NCBI RefSeq assembly: GCF_009882945.1
Contig: NZ_WTUY01000005.1
Span: forward strand, 351,816 to 415,815
Direction of reading: 5' to 3'
DNA: 64,000 nucleotides
From: Alcanivorax sp. DP30
GTDB lineage: Bacteria > Pseudomonadota > Gammaproteobacteria > Pseudomonadales > Alcanivoracaceae
The notes beneath the pieces are model-generated. The model searched no databases. It was not told where the DNA came from and worked only from the letters and a program-made list of their open reading frames with translations. A program made the position numbers and the translations under genes. This document shows, piece after piece, positions 40,327-50,138 of the stretch. Each line of letters opens with the position of its first letter. Position 1 is the stretch's first letter.

Positions 40327-41475
40327 ATGAGCCAAGCTGTTTATCTTGATTACGCCGCCACCACCCCGGTGGATCCGGCGGTGGTGGACGTGATGGTGCG
40401 TCATCTCGGCCCCGAGGGAACCTTTGCCAACCCGGCTTCCCGCAGCCATCTGTATGGCTGGCTGGCGGAAGAGGCGGTGGAGAATGCCCGGCGTCAGGTG
40501 GCGGATGTGCTTAACGCTGACCCCCGCGAGATCGTCTGGACCAGTGGCGCTACGGAAGCCAACAACCTGGCCCTGAAAGGGGTTATTGAGGCGCGTGGCG
40601 GTGGCCATGTGATTACTGGCGCCACCGAGCACAAGGCTGTGCTGGATGCCTGCAAGTGGCTGGAGCAGCAGGGCCATGCTGTGACCTATCTGAAGCCTGC
40701 GGCGGATGGCCGTATCTCGCCGGATTCCGTAGAGGAAGCGCTGCGCGATGACACGGTGCTGGTGTCAGTGATGCATGCCAATAATGAAACCGGGGTGATC
40801 AACGATATCGAAGCCATCGGTGGCCTGTGTCGTGAGCGAGGGGTGCTGTTCCATACCGACGCGGCCCAGAGCGTGGGTAAGTTGTCGCTGGATGTTCAGG
40901 CCATGCCGGTGGATCTGGTGTCAGTGTGTGCTCACAAAGTCTACGGCCCCAAGGGTATCGGCGCTTTGTATGTGCGCCGGGCGCCGGGGGTGAAAGTGGC
41001 GGCACAAATCCATGGTGGCGGCCATGAGCGTGGCATGCGTTCTGGTACCTTGCCGACCCACCAGATTGTGGGTATGGGCGAGGCGTTCGCACTGGCGGCT
41101 GGCCAGCGTGAGGAGGAGGGCGCGCGCATTGCCGCCCTGCGAGATCGTCTTTGGCAGGGCATCAGCGAGCTGGAAGGCGTCAGCATCAATGGCGGCGAGA
41201 GTCCGCGTCTGCCGGGGCATCTGAATGTGGCCTTTGCCGATGTGGATGGCGAGATGCTGCTGACTGCCATGAATGGGGTGGCGGTGTCTTCCGGTTCAGC
41301 TTGTACGTCGGCCTCCCTGGAGCCGTCCTATGTGCTCAAGGCCATGGGGGTGCCAGATGATCTGGCCCATGGTTCCATCCGCTTCTCCGTGGGGCGGTTT
41401 ACCACTGAGGCCGATATCGAGTCTGCCGTTCAAAATGTGATCGATGTCGTGAAACGGCTGCGCAAGGCGGGCTAA
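40327..41475 (+). CDS. iscS: cysteine desulfurase IscS, short C terminus
   Basis: This 382-residue PLP enzyme supplies sulfur from cysteine. It opens [19 protein letters not shown], has [30 protein letters not shown] with the PLP Lys, and the flexible loop [17 protein letters not shown] with the catalytic C326. It ends at VVKRLRKAG, about 20 residues before the end of E. coli IscS, so it lacks the tail that contacts IscU and HscA. No iscU, hscBA or fdx lies nearby. It may instead feed sulfur to the suf machinery or tRNA. Confidence 0.93.
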   Translation: MSQAVYLDYAATTPVDPAVVDVMVRHLGPEGTFANPASRSHLYGWLAEEAVENARRQVADVLNADPREIVWTSGATEANNLALKGVIEARGGGHVITGATEHKAVLDACKWLEQQGHAVTYLKPAADGRISPDSVEEALRDDTVLVSVMHANNETGVINDIEAIGGLCRERGVLFHTDAAQSVGKLSLDVQAMPVDLVSVCAHKVYGPKGIGALYVRRAPGVKVAAQIHGGGHERGMRSGTLPTHQIVGMGEAFALAAGQREEEGARIAALRDRLWQGISELEGVSINGGESPRLPGHLNVAFADVDGEMLLTAMNGVAVSSGSACTSASLEPSYVLKAMGVPDDLAHGSIRFSVGRFTTEADIESAVQNVIDVVKRLRKAG

Positions 41476-41560
41476 CGGTGCTTTACCTCGGCTGAACGGT
41501 TTTCTGTACGGGCGTGCCCGCTTGCTATGGTGGATGAACCATCATCAAGGGAGCGGGACC

Positions 41561-42133
41561 ATGCACGGTGTGATTATTTCCAACCTCCAGAAATACGTGG
41601 TCGAAAAGCTGGGCGAGCCGGCCTGGGACGGCCTGCGCGAAAAGGCGGGCTTGCTTGGCAAGGCGTTTATCCCGATCAGTATGTATCCGGATTCTGATCT
41701 GGATGCGCTGATAGCGGCTGCGGTCGAGACCACAGGCCAGGATCGCGAGGCCATTCTCCAGGACTTCGGCGCCTGGGTGATTCCTCCCTTGATGAAGATG
41801 TACCGGTCGTTCATTCCTGAAGACTGGGATGCCGCCACCTTTCTGGAAAACGTGGAAGAACGTATCCATGAGCGGGTGGTTCGTATGAAGGATGATGCTG
41901 CGCGGCCGCCACACATCAACGTGACCCAGGTGTCGCCTGGCATTCTTGAGGTGGAATACCAGTCTCATCGGGACATGGGGGCGCTGGCGCTGGGCTGTGT
42001 GTATGGCGTAGCCGATTTCTACGGTGAGAAAGCCACCCTGATTGAGCAGAAGAAGGGGCCGGGCACCCACCGTACCTATTCGGTCCGTTTGTCTGCGGGA
42101 ACCGGGATCCGGCGGCGTCAGGAAGCCGTTTGA
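41561..42133 (+). CDS. H-NOX (haem nitric oxide/oxygen binding) domain protein 1
   Basis: This 190-residue protein begins MHGVIISNLQKYVVEKLG and shows the H-NOX plan: proximal haem His in ERIHERVV (H103), and the haem-propionate motif Y-x-S-x-R as YQSHR (Y133, S135, R137). The middle (YPDSDLDALIAAAV, DFGAWVIPPLMKMY) is typical. It is a stand-alone sensor of nitric oxide; no kinase or diguanylate cyclase gene adjoins. The upstream gap holds AGGGAG before the ATG. It is the first of a tandem pair following iscS. Confidence 0.92.
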   Translation: MHGVIISNLQKYVVEKLGEPAWDGLREKAGLLGKAFIPISMYPDSDLDALIAAAVETTGQDREAILQDFGAWVIPPLMKMYRSFIPEDWDAATFLENVEERIHERVVRMKDDAARPPHINVTQVSPGILEVEYQSHRDMGALALGCVYGVADFYGEKATLIEQKKGPGTHRTYSVRLSAGTGIRRRQEAV

Positions 42134-42310
42134 ATGCGGGCTTCGGTTGCCAAATATCGACCTCGTTCAGCATTAAGTGACTACCTGCGTCACTGAGTTT
42201 GATGCCGCTCACGAAATCAGGTTGTGAGCGGCGCCATGGCCCCGCCAGGCGGTTCTATTCCGGGTACGTCTCTTGCTGGTTTGTTGATATAACCAGTCGG
42301 GAGGCAAATT

Positions 42311-42874
42311 ATGCATGGAGCCATTGTTTCCAGTTTCAAGCGCTATCTGGATTCTTCTCTGGGTGAGGAAATCTGGCAGCATGCAGTGGAAGATGCGGGC
42401 CTGAAAGGCAAGACCTATATGCCGGTGTCGATCTATCCTGACGAGGAGATGGAGGCGCTGTTGACTGCTGCAGAAAGGTCCTCAGGGCTGCGTCGGGACA
42501 ATCTGCTGGAGGATTTCGGCGAATGGGTGATTGCCCCGATGATGCATCTCTATCGGGCCATGATTCCGCAGGACAGTGACGCGATCTCCTTTCTGGTGAA
42601 CCTGCAGCAAACCCACGAACGTATTCTAAGACTCAAAGACCCTGAAGCCCGTGCGCCGGGTATTACCGTGAAGTGCTGCGGCGGTGGGCTGGTAGAGATT
42701 CACTATGCTTCCAGCCGCAATATGGCTGCGATGATTCCCGGCGCGGTAAGGGGCATCGCTGCCTGGTTTCATGAAGAGGTGACATTGCTGGCGTCCGAGC
42801 CGGGGCCGGAGGGGAACGCGACCTTTGTGTTTCGACTCAGCAGCGGCGAGCTGGCAGCGAAACAGGTGGTGTAA
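42311..42874 (+). CDS. H-NOX (haem nitric oxide/oxygen binding) domain protein 2
   Basis: This 187-residue paralogue begins MHGAIVSSFKRYLDSSLG and keeps all signature residues: H102 in QTHERILRL and YASSR (Y132, S134, R136). It also has KCCGGGL, an adjacent Cys pair absent from the first copy, which could form a disulfide or zinc site as in some H-NOX proteins that sense redox or zinc-thiol state. It follows copy 1 after 177 bases and converges on sufE. It has no clear downstream partner in the window. Confidence 0.92.
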   Translation: MHGAIVSSFKRYLDSSLGEEIWQHAVEDAGLKGKTYMPVSIYPDEEMEALLTAAERSSGLRRDNLLEDFGEWVIAPMMHLYRAMIPQDSDAISFLVNLQQTHERILRLKDPEARAPGITVKCCGGGLVEIHYASSRNMAAMIPGAVRGIAAWFHEEVTLLASEPGPEGNATFVFRLSSGELAAKQVV

Positions 42875-42881
42875 TGCTGGA

Positions 42882-43331
42882 TCAGGCGGCCAGGTGCTCC
42901 GCCTGATGCTTGATCTTGGCGACCATGGCGCGCAGGCCGTTGCCGCGGGTGGGGCTCAGGTGGCTGAGCAGGTCAATCCGCTCGAAGAAACTATCCATGT
43001 CGTAGTCATGAATGGCTTGGGGGGATTGCCGGTTCAGTGCGGACAGGACAATGGCTGCCAGGCCTTTCACGATCAATGCATCGGAATCCACTGCAAGATA
43101 CAGGGTATCTGCATCAGCGTCATAGTCGGTTTCCAGCCATACCTGGCTCTGACATCCGCGCACGAACCGGTCTTCGGTCTTCAGTTCATCAGGCAGGCCG
43201 GGCAGCTGCTTGCCCAGATCGATGATGTAGCGGTAACGCTCTTCCCAGTCATCCAGGAATTCCAGATCCTCGGCGATGTCTTCGGCGGTAATCTTTTCGC
43301 CAAGGGTGATGTTACGAATATCAAATGACAC
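42882..43331 (-). CDS. sufE: cysteine desulfuration protein SufE
   Basis: This 149-residue sulfur acceptor starts ITAEDIAEDLEFLDDWEERY and has DRFVRGCQSQVWLETDYD, with the acceptor Cys in RGCQSQVW, then LTPTRGN-like LSPTRGNGLRAMV. It takes persulfide from SufS and passes it to SufBCD. It is the last gene of the suf operon and lies downstream of a repeat at 43348-43437. Its end converges with the second H-NOX gene, and the last codons form a hairpin (42881-42907). Confidence 0.95.
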   Translation of the reverse strand: MSFDIRNITLGEKITAEDIAEDLEFLDDWEERYRYIIDLGKQLPGLPDELKTEDRFVRGCQSQVWLETDYDADADTLYLAVDSDALIVKGLAAIVLSALNRQSPQAIHDYDMDSFFERIDLLSHLSPTRGNGLRAMVAKIKHQAEHLAA

Positions 43332-43347
43332 GTCGCTTGAACTCCGT

Positions 43348-43437
43348 GGTCGGACGCCTGAAGTCGGACGTCGGACGCAAAAAAGAAAAACCGTAATGGG
43401 CTGGGGCAGACGTCTGACTTCCGACGCCTGACTTCCC
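43348..43437. repeat. GTCGGACG-family inverted repeat between sufT and sufE
   Basis: The left arm (43348-43377) reads GTCGGACGCCTGAAGTCGGA and continues with CGTCGGACG; the right arm (43408-43437) is its near reverse complement (CAGACGTCTGACTTCCGACG and on). A short A-rich loop separates the arms. The whole could form a long stem that reduces sufE expression or protects the upstream mRNA. Confidence 0.8.
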
Positions 43438-43980
43438 TTAAAACATCCCCAGCTCGAGCTGGGCTTCTTCGCTGATCATCTCGCGGCTCCAGGGCGGGTC
43501 GAAAACCAGGGCCACTTCCACCTTGTCCACGTTGGGGACCTTGCCCAGGCGATCTTCCACATCCCCCACCAGTACCGGTCCCATACCGCAGTTGGGGGCG
43601 GTGAGCGTCATGCGTACCTGCACTACGTTCTGGTTGTCGCGGCGGATCACGTCGCAGCCGTAGACCAGACCCAGCTCCTTGATGCTCACCGGGATTTCCG
43701 GGTCGAAGATGGTCTGCAGGGTGTTCTCCAGATCGTCCTGGCGCACGCTGCCGTCGTCATTGGCGGGGGCGAAGTTCAGCTCCAGGGGCTCCTGACCGAT
43801 GGCATCGGCGTCGGTACCGTCGATACGCGCCATATTGCCGTTGATGGTCACCGTGTAGGTGCCACCCAGGGCTTGGCGCAGGTTCACGAAGCTGTTCTTC
43901 GGAATGGTAATACGGGTGCCATCCGGCACCTTGCGGGCCGGTACATCACGCTGGACGACAACCGTTCGTTGTTCTGCCAA
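43438..43980 (-). CDS. sufT: Fe-S assembly protein SufT
   Basis: This 180-residue protein combines an N-terminal SufT-specific part (PDGTRITIPKNSFVNLRQAL, QALGGTYTVTING) with a MIP18/DUF59 domain: LQTIFDPEIPVSIKELGLVY and MTLTAPNCGMGPVLVGDVED, with the conserved Cys in PNCGMGP. It aids maturation of Fe-S proteins under high demand. It follows sufA at a distance of two bases and precedes the repeat and sufE. Confidence 0.92.
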   Translation of the reverse strand: MAEQRTVVVQRDVPARKVPDGTRITIPKNSFVNLRQALGGTYTVTINGNMARIDGTDADAIGQEPLELNFAPANDDGSVRQDDLENTLQTIFDPEIPVSIKELGLVYGCDVIRRDNQNVVQVRMTLTAPNCGMGPVLVGDVEDRLGKVPNVDKVEVALVFDPPWSREMISEEAQLELGMF

Positions 43981-43982
43981 GG

Positions 43983-44342
43983 TCAGGCCTCTTCGACAGT
44001 AAAGCTTTCACCGCAGCCGCACTCGCCGGTGGCGTTGGGGTTGCGGAACTTGAACAGGCTGTTGACGCCTTCGGTGACGTAGTCGATGACCAGGCCGTTG
44101 AGCATGGGTAGCCACTTTTCAGGCACGTACAGGTTCACGCCGTCGATCACGAACAGCTTGTCGCCGTCTTTGGCCTCTTCGACGAAGTCCAGCACATACA
44201 TGAACCCGGAGCAGCCGGATTCGTCCAGATCCAGACGGATGCCGGCGGATTGGGCCCGCTCGATTTCCCGCAGGGCCTGTTTATTGGCAGCGTCGGTCAG
44301 GTGAATAGTGATCTGACCGGGCTGAAAGGTCTGAACCGTCAT
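43983..44342 (-). CDS. sufA: A-type Fe-S carrier protein SufA/IscA
   Basis: This 119-residue protein has ITIHLTDAANKQALREIERA, LDLDESGCSGFMYVLDFVEE and a C-terminal GECGCGESF; the three Cys (first in GCSG, then C-G-C) are the cluster ligands of A-type carriers. It moves clusters from SufBCD to targets. In this operon it is placed between sufS and sufT; a large palindrome at 44381-44534 separates it from sufS. Confidence 0.93.
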   Translation of the reverse strand: MTVQTFQPGQITIHLTDAANKQALREIERAQSAGIRLDLDESGCSGFMYVLDFVEEAKDGDKLFVIDGVNLYVPEKWLPMLNGLVIDYVTEGVNSLFKFRNPNATGECGCGESFTVEEA

Positions 44343-44380
44343 GAATTACCTACCTTGCATAAAGCATGGTTGAGCTTTCC

Positions 44381-44534
44381 GTAGGAGCGTCGCTGGCGGC
44401 GCGAATGGTTGGAAGCGAGGTACGAGTTTCGAGTTGCGAAAACCTTGCCGGGAATATCTTCCTGGTCTTTTGCTTTTCGAAACTTGCTCCTCGCAACTCG
44501 TAACTGCCTTTCGCGTCTCAAGCGACGCTCCTAC
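44381..44534. repeat. nested palindromic repeat between sufS and sufA
   Basis: GTAGGAGCGTCGCTGG (from 44381) is matched by the inverted AGCGACGCTCCTAC (44521-44534). Inside them lies another pair (CGAGTTGCGAAAA-type arm and TTTCG...CGCAACTCG). The outer arms resemble Pseudomonas REP units. About 200 bases here hold no gene. Confidence 0.65.
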
Positions 44535-44553
44535 AGCGGGGTGGCTGCAAGGC

Positions 44554-45768
44554 CTAGAGAAAGGTTTTAACCTTCTCCAGTGCCTCGAACAGGCGATCCA
44601 CCTCATCAAGGGTATTATAAATCGAGAACGAGGCACGCACAGTCCCCGGAATGCCGAGCGAGTCCATCAACGGCATGGTGCAGTGATGGCCGGTACGGAC
44701 CGCCACGCCTTGCTTGTCCAGCAGCATGCCCACATCCGCGGGGTGCCCGCCGTCCAGCAAAAAGGACAACACACTGACTTTACTGGCGGCGGTGCCGATG
44801 ATTTTCAAGCCGTCAAAAGCCTCTGCCTTTTCAGTGGCACGGGCCAACAGGGCATTTTCATGGGCTTCCAGGGCGGCACGGTCCTGGGCACTGAGCCAGG
44901 TAATGGCCGCGCCCAGGCCGATCGCCCCGGCAATATTGGGGGTGCCGGCTTCGAACTTGTAGGGCAGCTGGTTCCAGGTGCTCTTCTCGAACGTCACCAC
45001 TTCGATCATCTCGCCGCCGGTCTGGTAGGGCGGCATGGCTTCCAGCAGCGCGCGGCGGCCGTAGAGCACGCCGATGCCGGTGGGGCCGAACAGCTTGTGG
45101 CCGGAGAAGGCGTAAAAATCCACGTCCAGATCCCGCACGTCCACCGGGAAGTGGGCCACGGCCTGGGCGCCGTCGATCAGGGTAATGGCGCCCATGGCTT
45201 TGGCCTTGGCCACCATGTCCTTCACCGGATTCAGGGTGCCCAGGGCATTGCTGGCATGGCCGATGGCGAAGATTTTGGTTTTTTCGCTGAGAAGCTGCTC
45301 GAAAGCGTCTTGGTCCAGGCTGCAATCGTCGCGCAGGGGAATCACCTTCAGGGTGGCCCCTGTGGCCAGGCAGGCCTGCTGCCAGGGCACGATGTTGGCG
45401 TGATGCTCGCTGGTGCTGATCAGTACTTCATCGCCGGGCTGAAGGCGCTCGCGGGCCACGCACTGGGCGACGATATTGATGGCCTCGGTGGTGCCCTTGG
45501 TCCAGAGGATTTCTTCGCGGCTGGCGTTGAGGAAGTCAGCCACGATCTGGCGGGCGCCCTCGAACTGGCCGGTGGCCTCATCACTCAGATAATGGGCGCC
45601 GCGATGCACATTGGAGTTTACACTGCGGTAGTAATTCTGCAGGGCATCGAGCACCGCCACCGGTTTCTGAGTGGTGGCACCGTTATCCAGATAGACCAGC
45701 GGCTTGCCGTTGACCTGCTGGTCCAGAATCGGGAACTGGGCGCGCAGGGCTGCCACATCAAACGTCAT
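44554..45768 (-). CDS. sufS: cysteine desulfurase SufS
   Basis: This 404-residue PLP enzyme has FPILDQQVNGKPLVYLDNGA, then RTGHHCTMPLMD with the catalytic Cys of class II desulfurases, SGHKLFGPTGIGVLYG with the PLP Lys and TSEHHANIVPWQ. It works with SufE. The start ATG overlaps the sufD stop codon (ATGA). A longer frame begins in sufD and was rejected. A second desulfurase, iscS, lies 3 kb away on the other strand. Confidence 0.95.
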   Translation of the reverse strand: MTFDVAALRAQFPILDQQVNGKPLVYLDNGATTQKPVAVLDALQNYYRSVNSNVHRGAHYLSDEATGQFEGARQIVADFLNASREEILWTKGTTEAINIVAQCVARERLQPGDEVLISTSEHHANIVPWQQACLATGATLKVIPLRDDCSLDQDAFEQLLSEKTKIFAIGHASNALGTLNPVKDMVAKAKAMGAITLIDGAQAVAHFPVDVRDLDVDFYAFSGHKLFGPTGIGVLYGRRALLEAMPPYQTGGEMIEVVTFEKSTWNQLPYKFEAGTPNIAGAIGLGAAITWLSAQDRAALEAHENALLARATEKAEAFDGLKIIGTAASKVSVLSFLLDGGHPADVGMLLDKQGVAVRTGHHCTMPLMDSLGIPGTVRASFSIYNTLDEVDRLFEALEKVKTFL

Positions 45769-46991
45769 CAGGCGGCATCCCCCGCCGGGCTGGCATGGGT
45801 CAGCTCGGCTTCCAGCCAGGGTTGGGCCCATTCGGTCACTGCCTCGTGGGGCAGGGACATCAGCAGTTCGTTCACGAAGCCCAGGCTCAGCATGCGCTTG
45901 GCTTCCGCGGCCGGGATGCCGCGGGACTGCAGGTAAAACTGCTGCATGGCGTCGAGCTGGCCGACGGTGGTGCCGTGGGCGCACTTCACGTCGTCGTTGT
46001 AGATTTCCAGTTCCGGCTTGGTATTGATCTCCGCGCCGGGGTTGAGCAGCAGGTTCTTGTTGGAGAGTTCCGCGTTGGTGCCGCTGGCCCCGGGATGAAT
46101 ATGGATGCGGCCGTTGAATACGGCCTTGCCATTTTCCCCGGCCAGCCCCTTGAAGTTCTGGTCAGATTCGCAATTGGGCACGGCGTGCTCCACGCAGATC
46201 TGGTTGTCCACGTGGCTTTTGTCGCGTACCACGAAGATGCCCTTCATGTTCAGTTCAGCGCCACTCTTGCTGACCAGGGCATGGACGTCATTGCGGCGCA
46301 GACGATTGCCGGTCATCAGCTGGTAGCTGTCCACGGTGCTGACGCCTTGCTGGTCAATCACCAGAGTGCCGATGTGGAGGGTGGCGGCTTGCTCACCCTG
46401 CAGACGGTAATGGGTCAGTTTGGCGTTATCGGCGGTGATCAGGGCGGTAACCGCGTTGGTCAGGGCCTGGCCTTCCGCGTGGTAATGCTCGATGACAGTG
46501 GCTTCAGCCCCGGTGTTCAGCTTGACGATCACGCGGGGATTGCAGTGAGCCGGCGCGTCGCTGGCGGACTGGATCTGCACATGGATCGGCTGTTCGATAC
46601 GGGTGTTGGCGGCCACTTCCAGCACCACGGGCTGGGCCACGGCGCTGTTGTAGATAGCAAATGGGGTATCCAGACCATTCACGGCCGGGCTGTCCTGTTT
46701 CAGGCTTACGCCGTCGGGCAAGGTGCTGCCGCCAAGCGTACCGTTGGTGATGCTCACCACGAAATCACTAAGGGCGGGCAGGGGCTTGGCCAGCTCGCCA
46801 TTGGCTACAGCGTTCAGGTGGCCATCTGCCAGTGCCAGCAGGGAGGTGTATTTCCAGCGCTCGGTCTTGCGCTCCGGAAAGCTGATCGCTTCCAGTTCGC
46901 CCAGATCCGCGCTATCACCAGCCAGACGCCGGGCGCTGGCCAGGGTCTGGGTTTTCAGCTCCAGTGCCAGATTGGTGGGGGTAAGACTCAT
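45768..46991 (-). CDS. sufD: SufD Fe-S scaffold subunit
   Basis: This 407-residue beta-helical protein is the partner of SufB and SufC. It has FPERKTERWKYTSL at the start, then GIFVVRDKSHVDNQICVEHA and HGTTVGQLDAMQQFYLQSRG with the conserved His, and IPAAEAKRMLSLGFVNELL. It overlaps sufC by 4 bases and sufS by one. Its role is iron entry and stability of the SufBC2D complex. Confidence 0.94.
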   Translation of the reverse strand: MSLTPTNLALELKTQTLASARRLAGDSADLGELEAISFPERKTERWKYTSLLALADGHLNAVANGELAKPLPALSDFVVSITNGTLGGSTLPDGVSLKQDSPAVNGLDTPFAIYNSAVAQPVVLEVAANTRIEQPIHVQIQSASDAPAHCNPRVIVKLNTGAEATVIEHYHAEGQALTNAVTALITADNAKLTHYRLQGEQAATLHIGTLVIDQQGVSTVDSYQLMTGNRLRRNDVHALVSKSGAELNMKGIFVVRDKSHVDNQICVEHAVPNCESDQNFKGLAGENGKAVFNGRIHIHPGASGTNAELSNKNLLLNPGAEINTKPELEIYNDDVKCAHGTTVGQLDAMQQFYLQSRGIPAAEAKRMLSLGFVNELLMSLPHEAVTEWAQPWLEAELTHASPAGDAA

Positions 46992-47743
46992 GCAGATTCT
47001 TCCTCGCCGGTGAGCCAGCCGTAGCCTTTTTCTTCCAGCTCCAGGGCCAGTTCCTTGCCGCCGGATTTGATGATCTGGCCGTTGTACAGCACGTGGACGA
47101 AGTCCGGCACGATGTAGTCCAGCAGGCGCTGGTAGTGAGTCACCAGTACGATGCCGCGCTCCGGACTGCGCAGGGAGTTGACGCCCTTGGCGACCACCTG
47201 CAGTGCATCGATGTCGAGCCCGGAATCGGTTTCATCCAGCAGCGCCAGCTTCGGTTCCATCAGCATCATCTGCATGATTTCGTTGCGCTTCTTCTCGCCG
47301 CCGGAGAACCCTTCATTCACGCCCCGCTTGAGGAAGCTGGCGTCCAGGTTGACTTGCTTGCATGCGGCACGGGCCTGACGCAGCAGGGTCACTGAATCCC
47401 ACTCTTCCTTGCCCTGGGCGCCGCGAACGGACTCCAGTGCAGCCTTGAGGAATTCCATGTTGGACACGCCGGGGATCTCTACCGGGTACTGGAATGCCAG
47501 GAACAGGCCCGCCTGGGCACGCTCTTCTGGTTCCATATCGGCCAGGCTCTTGCCTTCGAACAGGGCTTCGCCGCCGGTGATCTCGTAGTTGTCACGACCG
47601 GCCAGTACATTGGCCAGGGTGGATTTGCCGGAGCCGTTGGGGCCCATGATGGCGTGCACCTCGCCCGGGTTAACGGTCAGGTTCAGGCCCTTGAGAATCG
47701 GCTTGTCCGCCACGGAGGCGTGAAGATCACGAATGTCCAGCAT
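46988..47743 (-). CDS. sufC: SufC ATPase
   Basis: This 251-residue ABC ATPase has GPNGSGKSTLANVLAG (Walker A), EGFSGGEKKRNEIMQMML (signature), LALLDETDSGLDIDAL (Walker B) and VTHYQRLLDYI (H-loop). It drives conformational change in SufBC2D. It follows sufB after 145 bases that contain a REP-like pair, and overlaps sufD by 4 bases. Confidence 0.96.
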   Translation of the reverse strand: MLDIRDLHASVADKPILKGLNLTVNPGEVHAIMGPNGSGKSTLANVLAGRDNYEITGGEALFEGKSLADMEPEERAQAGLFLAFQYPVEIPGVSNMEFLKAALESVRGAQGKEEWDSVTLLRQARAACKQVNLDASFLKRGVNEGFSGGEKKRNEIMQMMLMEPKLALLDETDSGLDIDALQVVAKGVNSLRSPERGIVLVTHYQRLLDYIVPDFVHVLYNGQIIKSGGKELALELEEKGYGWLTGEEESA

Positions 47744-47801
47744 GTTTTGATGCGCCTTTCGGTTGGGCCGGGAGTCCGGCGCCGGGTTGATTCAGGGTTG
47801 C

Positions 47802-47870
47802 TGTGGGAGCTTGCCAGCAAGCGATTTGGGCTCTGCCAATGCTGTACCGCTTGCAGGCAAGCTCCTGCGG
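47802..47870. repeat. REP-like inverted pair between sufB and sufC
   Basis: TGTGGGAGCTTGCCAGCAAG (from 47802) and the inverted CGCTTGCAGGCAAGCTCC (from 47848) form a hairpin arm pair typical of Pseudomonas-type REP elements. It lies in the gap between sufB and sufC and may affect mRNA processing. Confidence 0.75.
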
Positions 47871-47888
47871 CGTAGTTAGTGTCGGGGC

Positions 47889-49328
<1,440 letters not shown>

Positions 49329-49348
49329 AGATCAGCGCCTGCGGTTGA

Positions 49349-49373
49349 ATACCAGAGTAATTTAGTCGGGTAT
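49349..49373 (-). promoter_or_regulatory. IscR-type operator of the suf operon
   Basis: On the minus strand this 25-base element matches ATAsyyGACTrwwwyAGTCrrsTAT at 23 of 25 positions (start ATACCCGACTAAATTA, end TGGTAT). It overlaps by two bases the -10 (TATAAT, 49377-49372); a -35 TCGACA lies 16 bases further up (49399-49394). IscR bound here should block initiation. It lies 20 bases before the sufB start. Confidence 0.75.
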
Positions 49374-49492
49374 TATACGCCTTTCGCGGGCGCTGTCGAA
49401 TGGGGCGGGCCAGATAAAGGCGGCTCTCGGTGACGGCGGGGCGGTGCGTGTCCGACGGGGCGGCAACGGTATCATAATTCGCCTCTCTTGCG

Positions 49493-49498
49493 TATAAT
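49493..49498 (+). promoter_or_regulatory. probable ndk promoter -10
   Basis: TATAAT preceded by TTGCG, 126 bases ahead of ndk. No good -35 is seen 17 bases upstream. The rest of the leader (49499-49623) contains no gene. Confidence 0.45.
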
Positions 49499-49623
49499 CC
49501 GCCGGTTCCAGGGGGTTGCTGCGTGGGCTGCATTGCCAGTCTGCCGATCACCCCTGTCATTGCCCCGGGGAACCAATTGGGTTTCCGAGGACCATTTAAC
49601 GCAAATCTGGAGTGAACAGACTG

Positions 49624-50055
49624 ATGGCTGTTGAGCGCACCCTCTCTATCATCAAGCCTGATGCCGTGGCCAAGAACGTTATCGGCGACATCGTTTCCCG
49701 TTTCGAAAAGGCCGACCTGAAAGTGGTTGCCATGAAAATGGTACACCTGAGCGACGAGCAGGCTGGTGGTTTCTACGCCGAGCACAAAGAGCGTCCTTTC
49801 TTCAAGGATCTGGTGTCCTTCATGACCAGCGGTCCTGTGGTGGTTCAGGTTCTGGAAGGCGAAGATGCCGTGACCAAGAACCGTGACCTGATGGGTGCTA
49901 CCAACCCGAAGGATGCGGAAGCCGGAACCATTCGTGCCGATTTCGCTCAAACCATTGACGAGAACGCGGTACACGGCTCTGACTCCACCGAGTCTGCTGC
50001 CCGCGAAGTGGCCTACTTCTTCTCTGACGAAGAACTGTGCCCGCGCACCCGCTAA
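49624..50055 (+). CDS. ndk: nucleoside diphosphate kinase
   Basis: This 143-residue enzyme transfers phosphate between nucleoside di- and triphosphates. It starts [20 protein letters not shown] and has [20 protein letters not shown] with the catalytic H117. ATG at 49624 fits the family; GTG at 49612 is four codons longer. A good hairpin terminator follows (50075-50106), so it may be transcribed partly alone before rlmN. Confidence 0.97.
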   Translation: MAVERTLSIIKPDAVAKNVIGDIVSRFEKADLKVVAMKMVHLSDEQAGGFYAEHKERPFFKDLVSFMTSGPVVVQVLEGEDAVTKNRDLMGATNPKDAEAGTIRADFAQTIDENAVHGSDSTESAAREVAYFFSDEELCPRTR

Positions 50056-50074
50056 TAAAGGCGTGAGTGCAATA

Positions 50075-50106
50075 CCAGCCACGGCCTCTGGCCGTGGTTG
50101 GCGTTT
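50075..50106 (+). terminator. terminator or attenuator between ndk and rlmN
   Basis: CCAGCCACGGCC (50075-50086) pairs over 12 bases with GGCCGTGGTTGG (50090-50101) with one G-T pair and a 3-base loop; CGTTTT follows. The T run is short, so read-through into rlmN is possible. Confidence 0.7.
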
Positions 50107-50138
50107 TAAGGAAACCCGGTTTCCGACTGGAGAATGCT

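Noticed and set aside
42881-42907. Hairpin ATCAGGCGG/CCGCCTGAT as terminator
   Set aside because: It lies inside the sufE coding end and has no T tract on either strand.
43348-43437. CRISPR-like repeats
   Set aside because: Units are inverted arms without regular spacers, and no cas genes are present.
45795-47024. 409-codon plus-strand frame opposite sufD
   Set aside because: Antisense shadow; sufD is clear on the other strand with operon overlaps.
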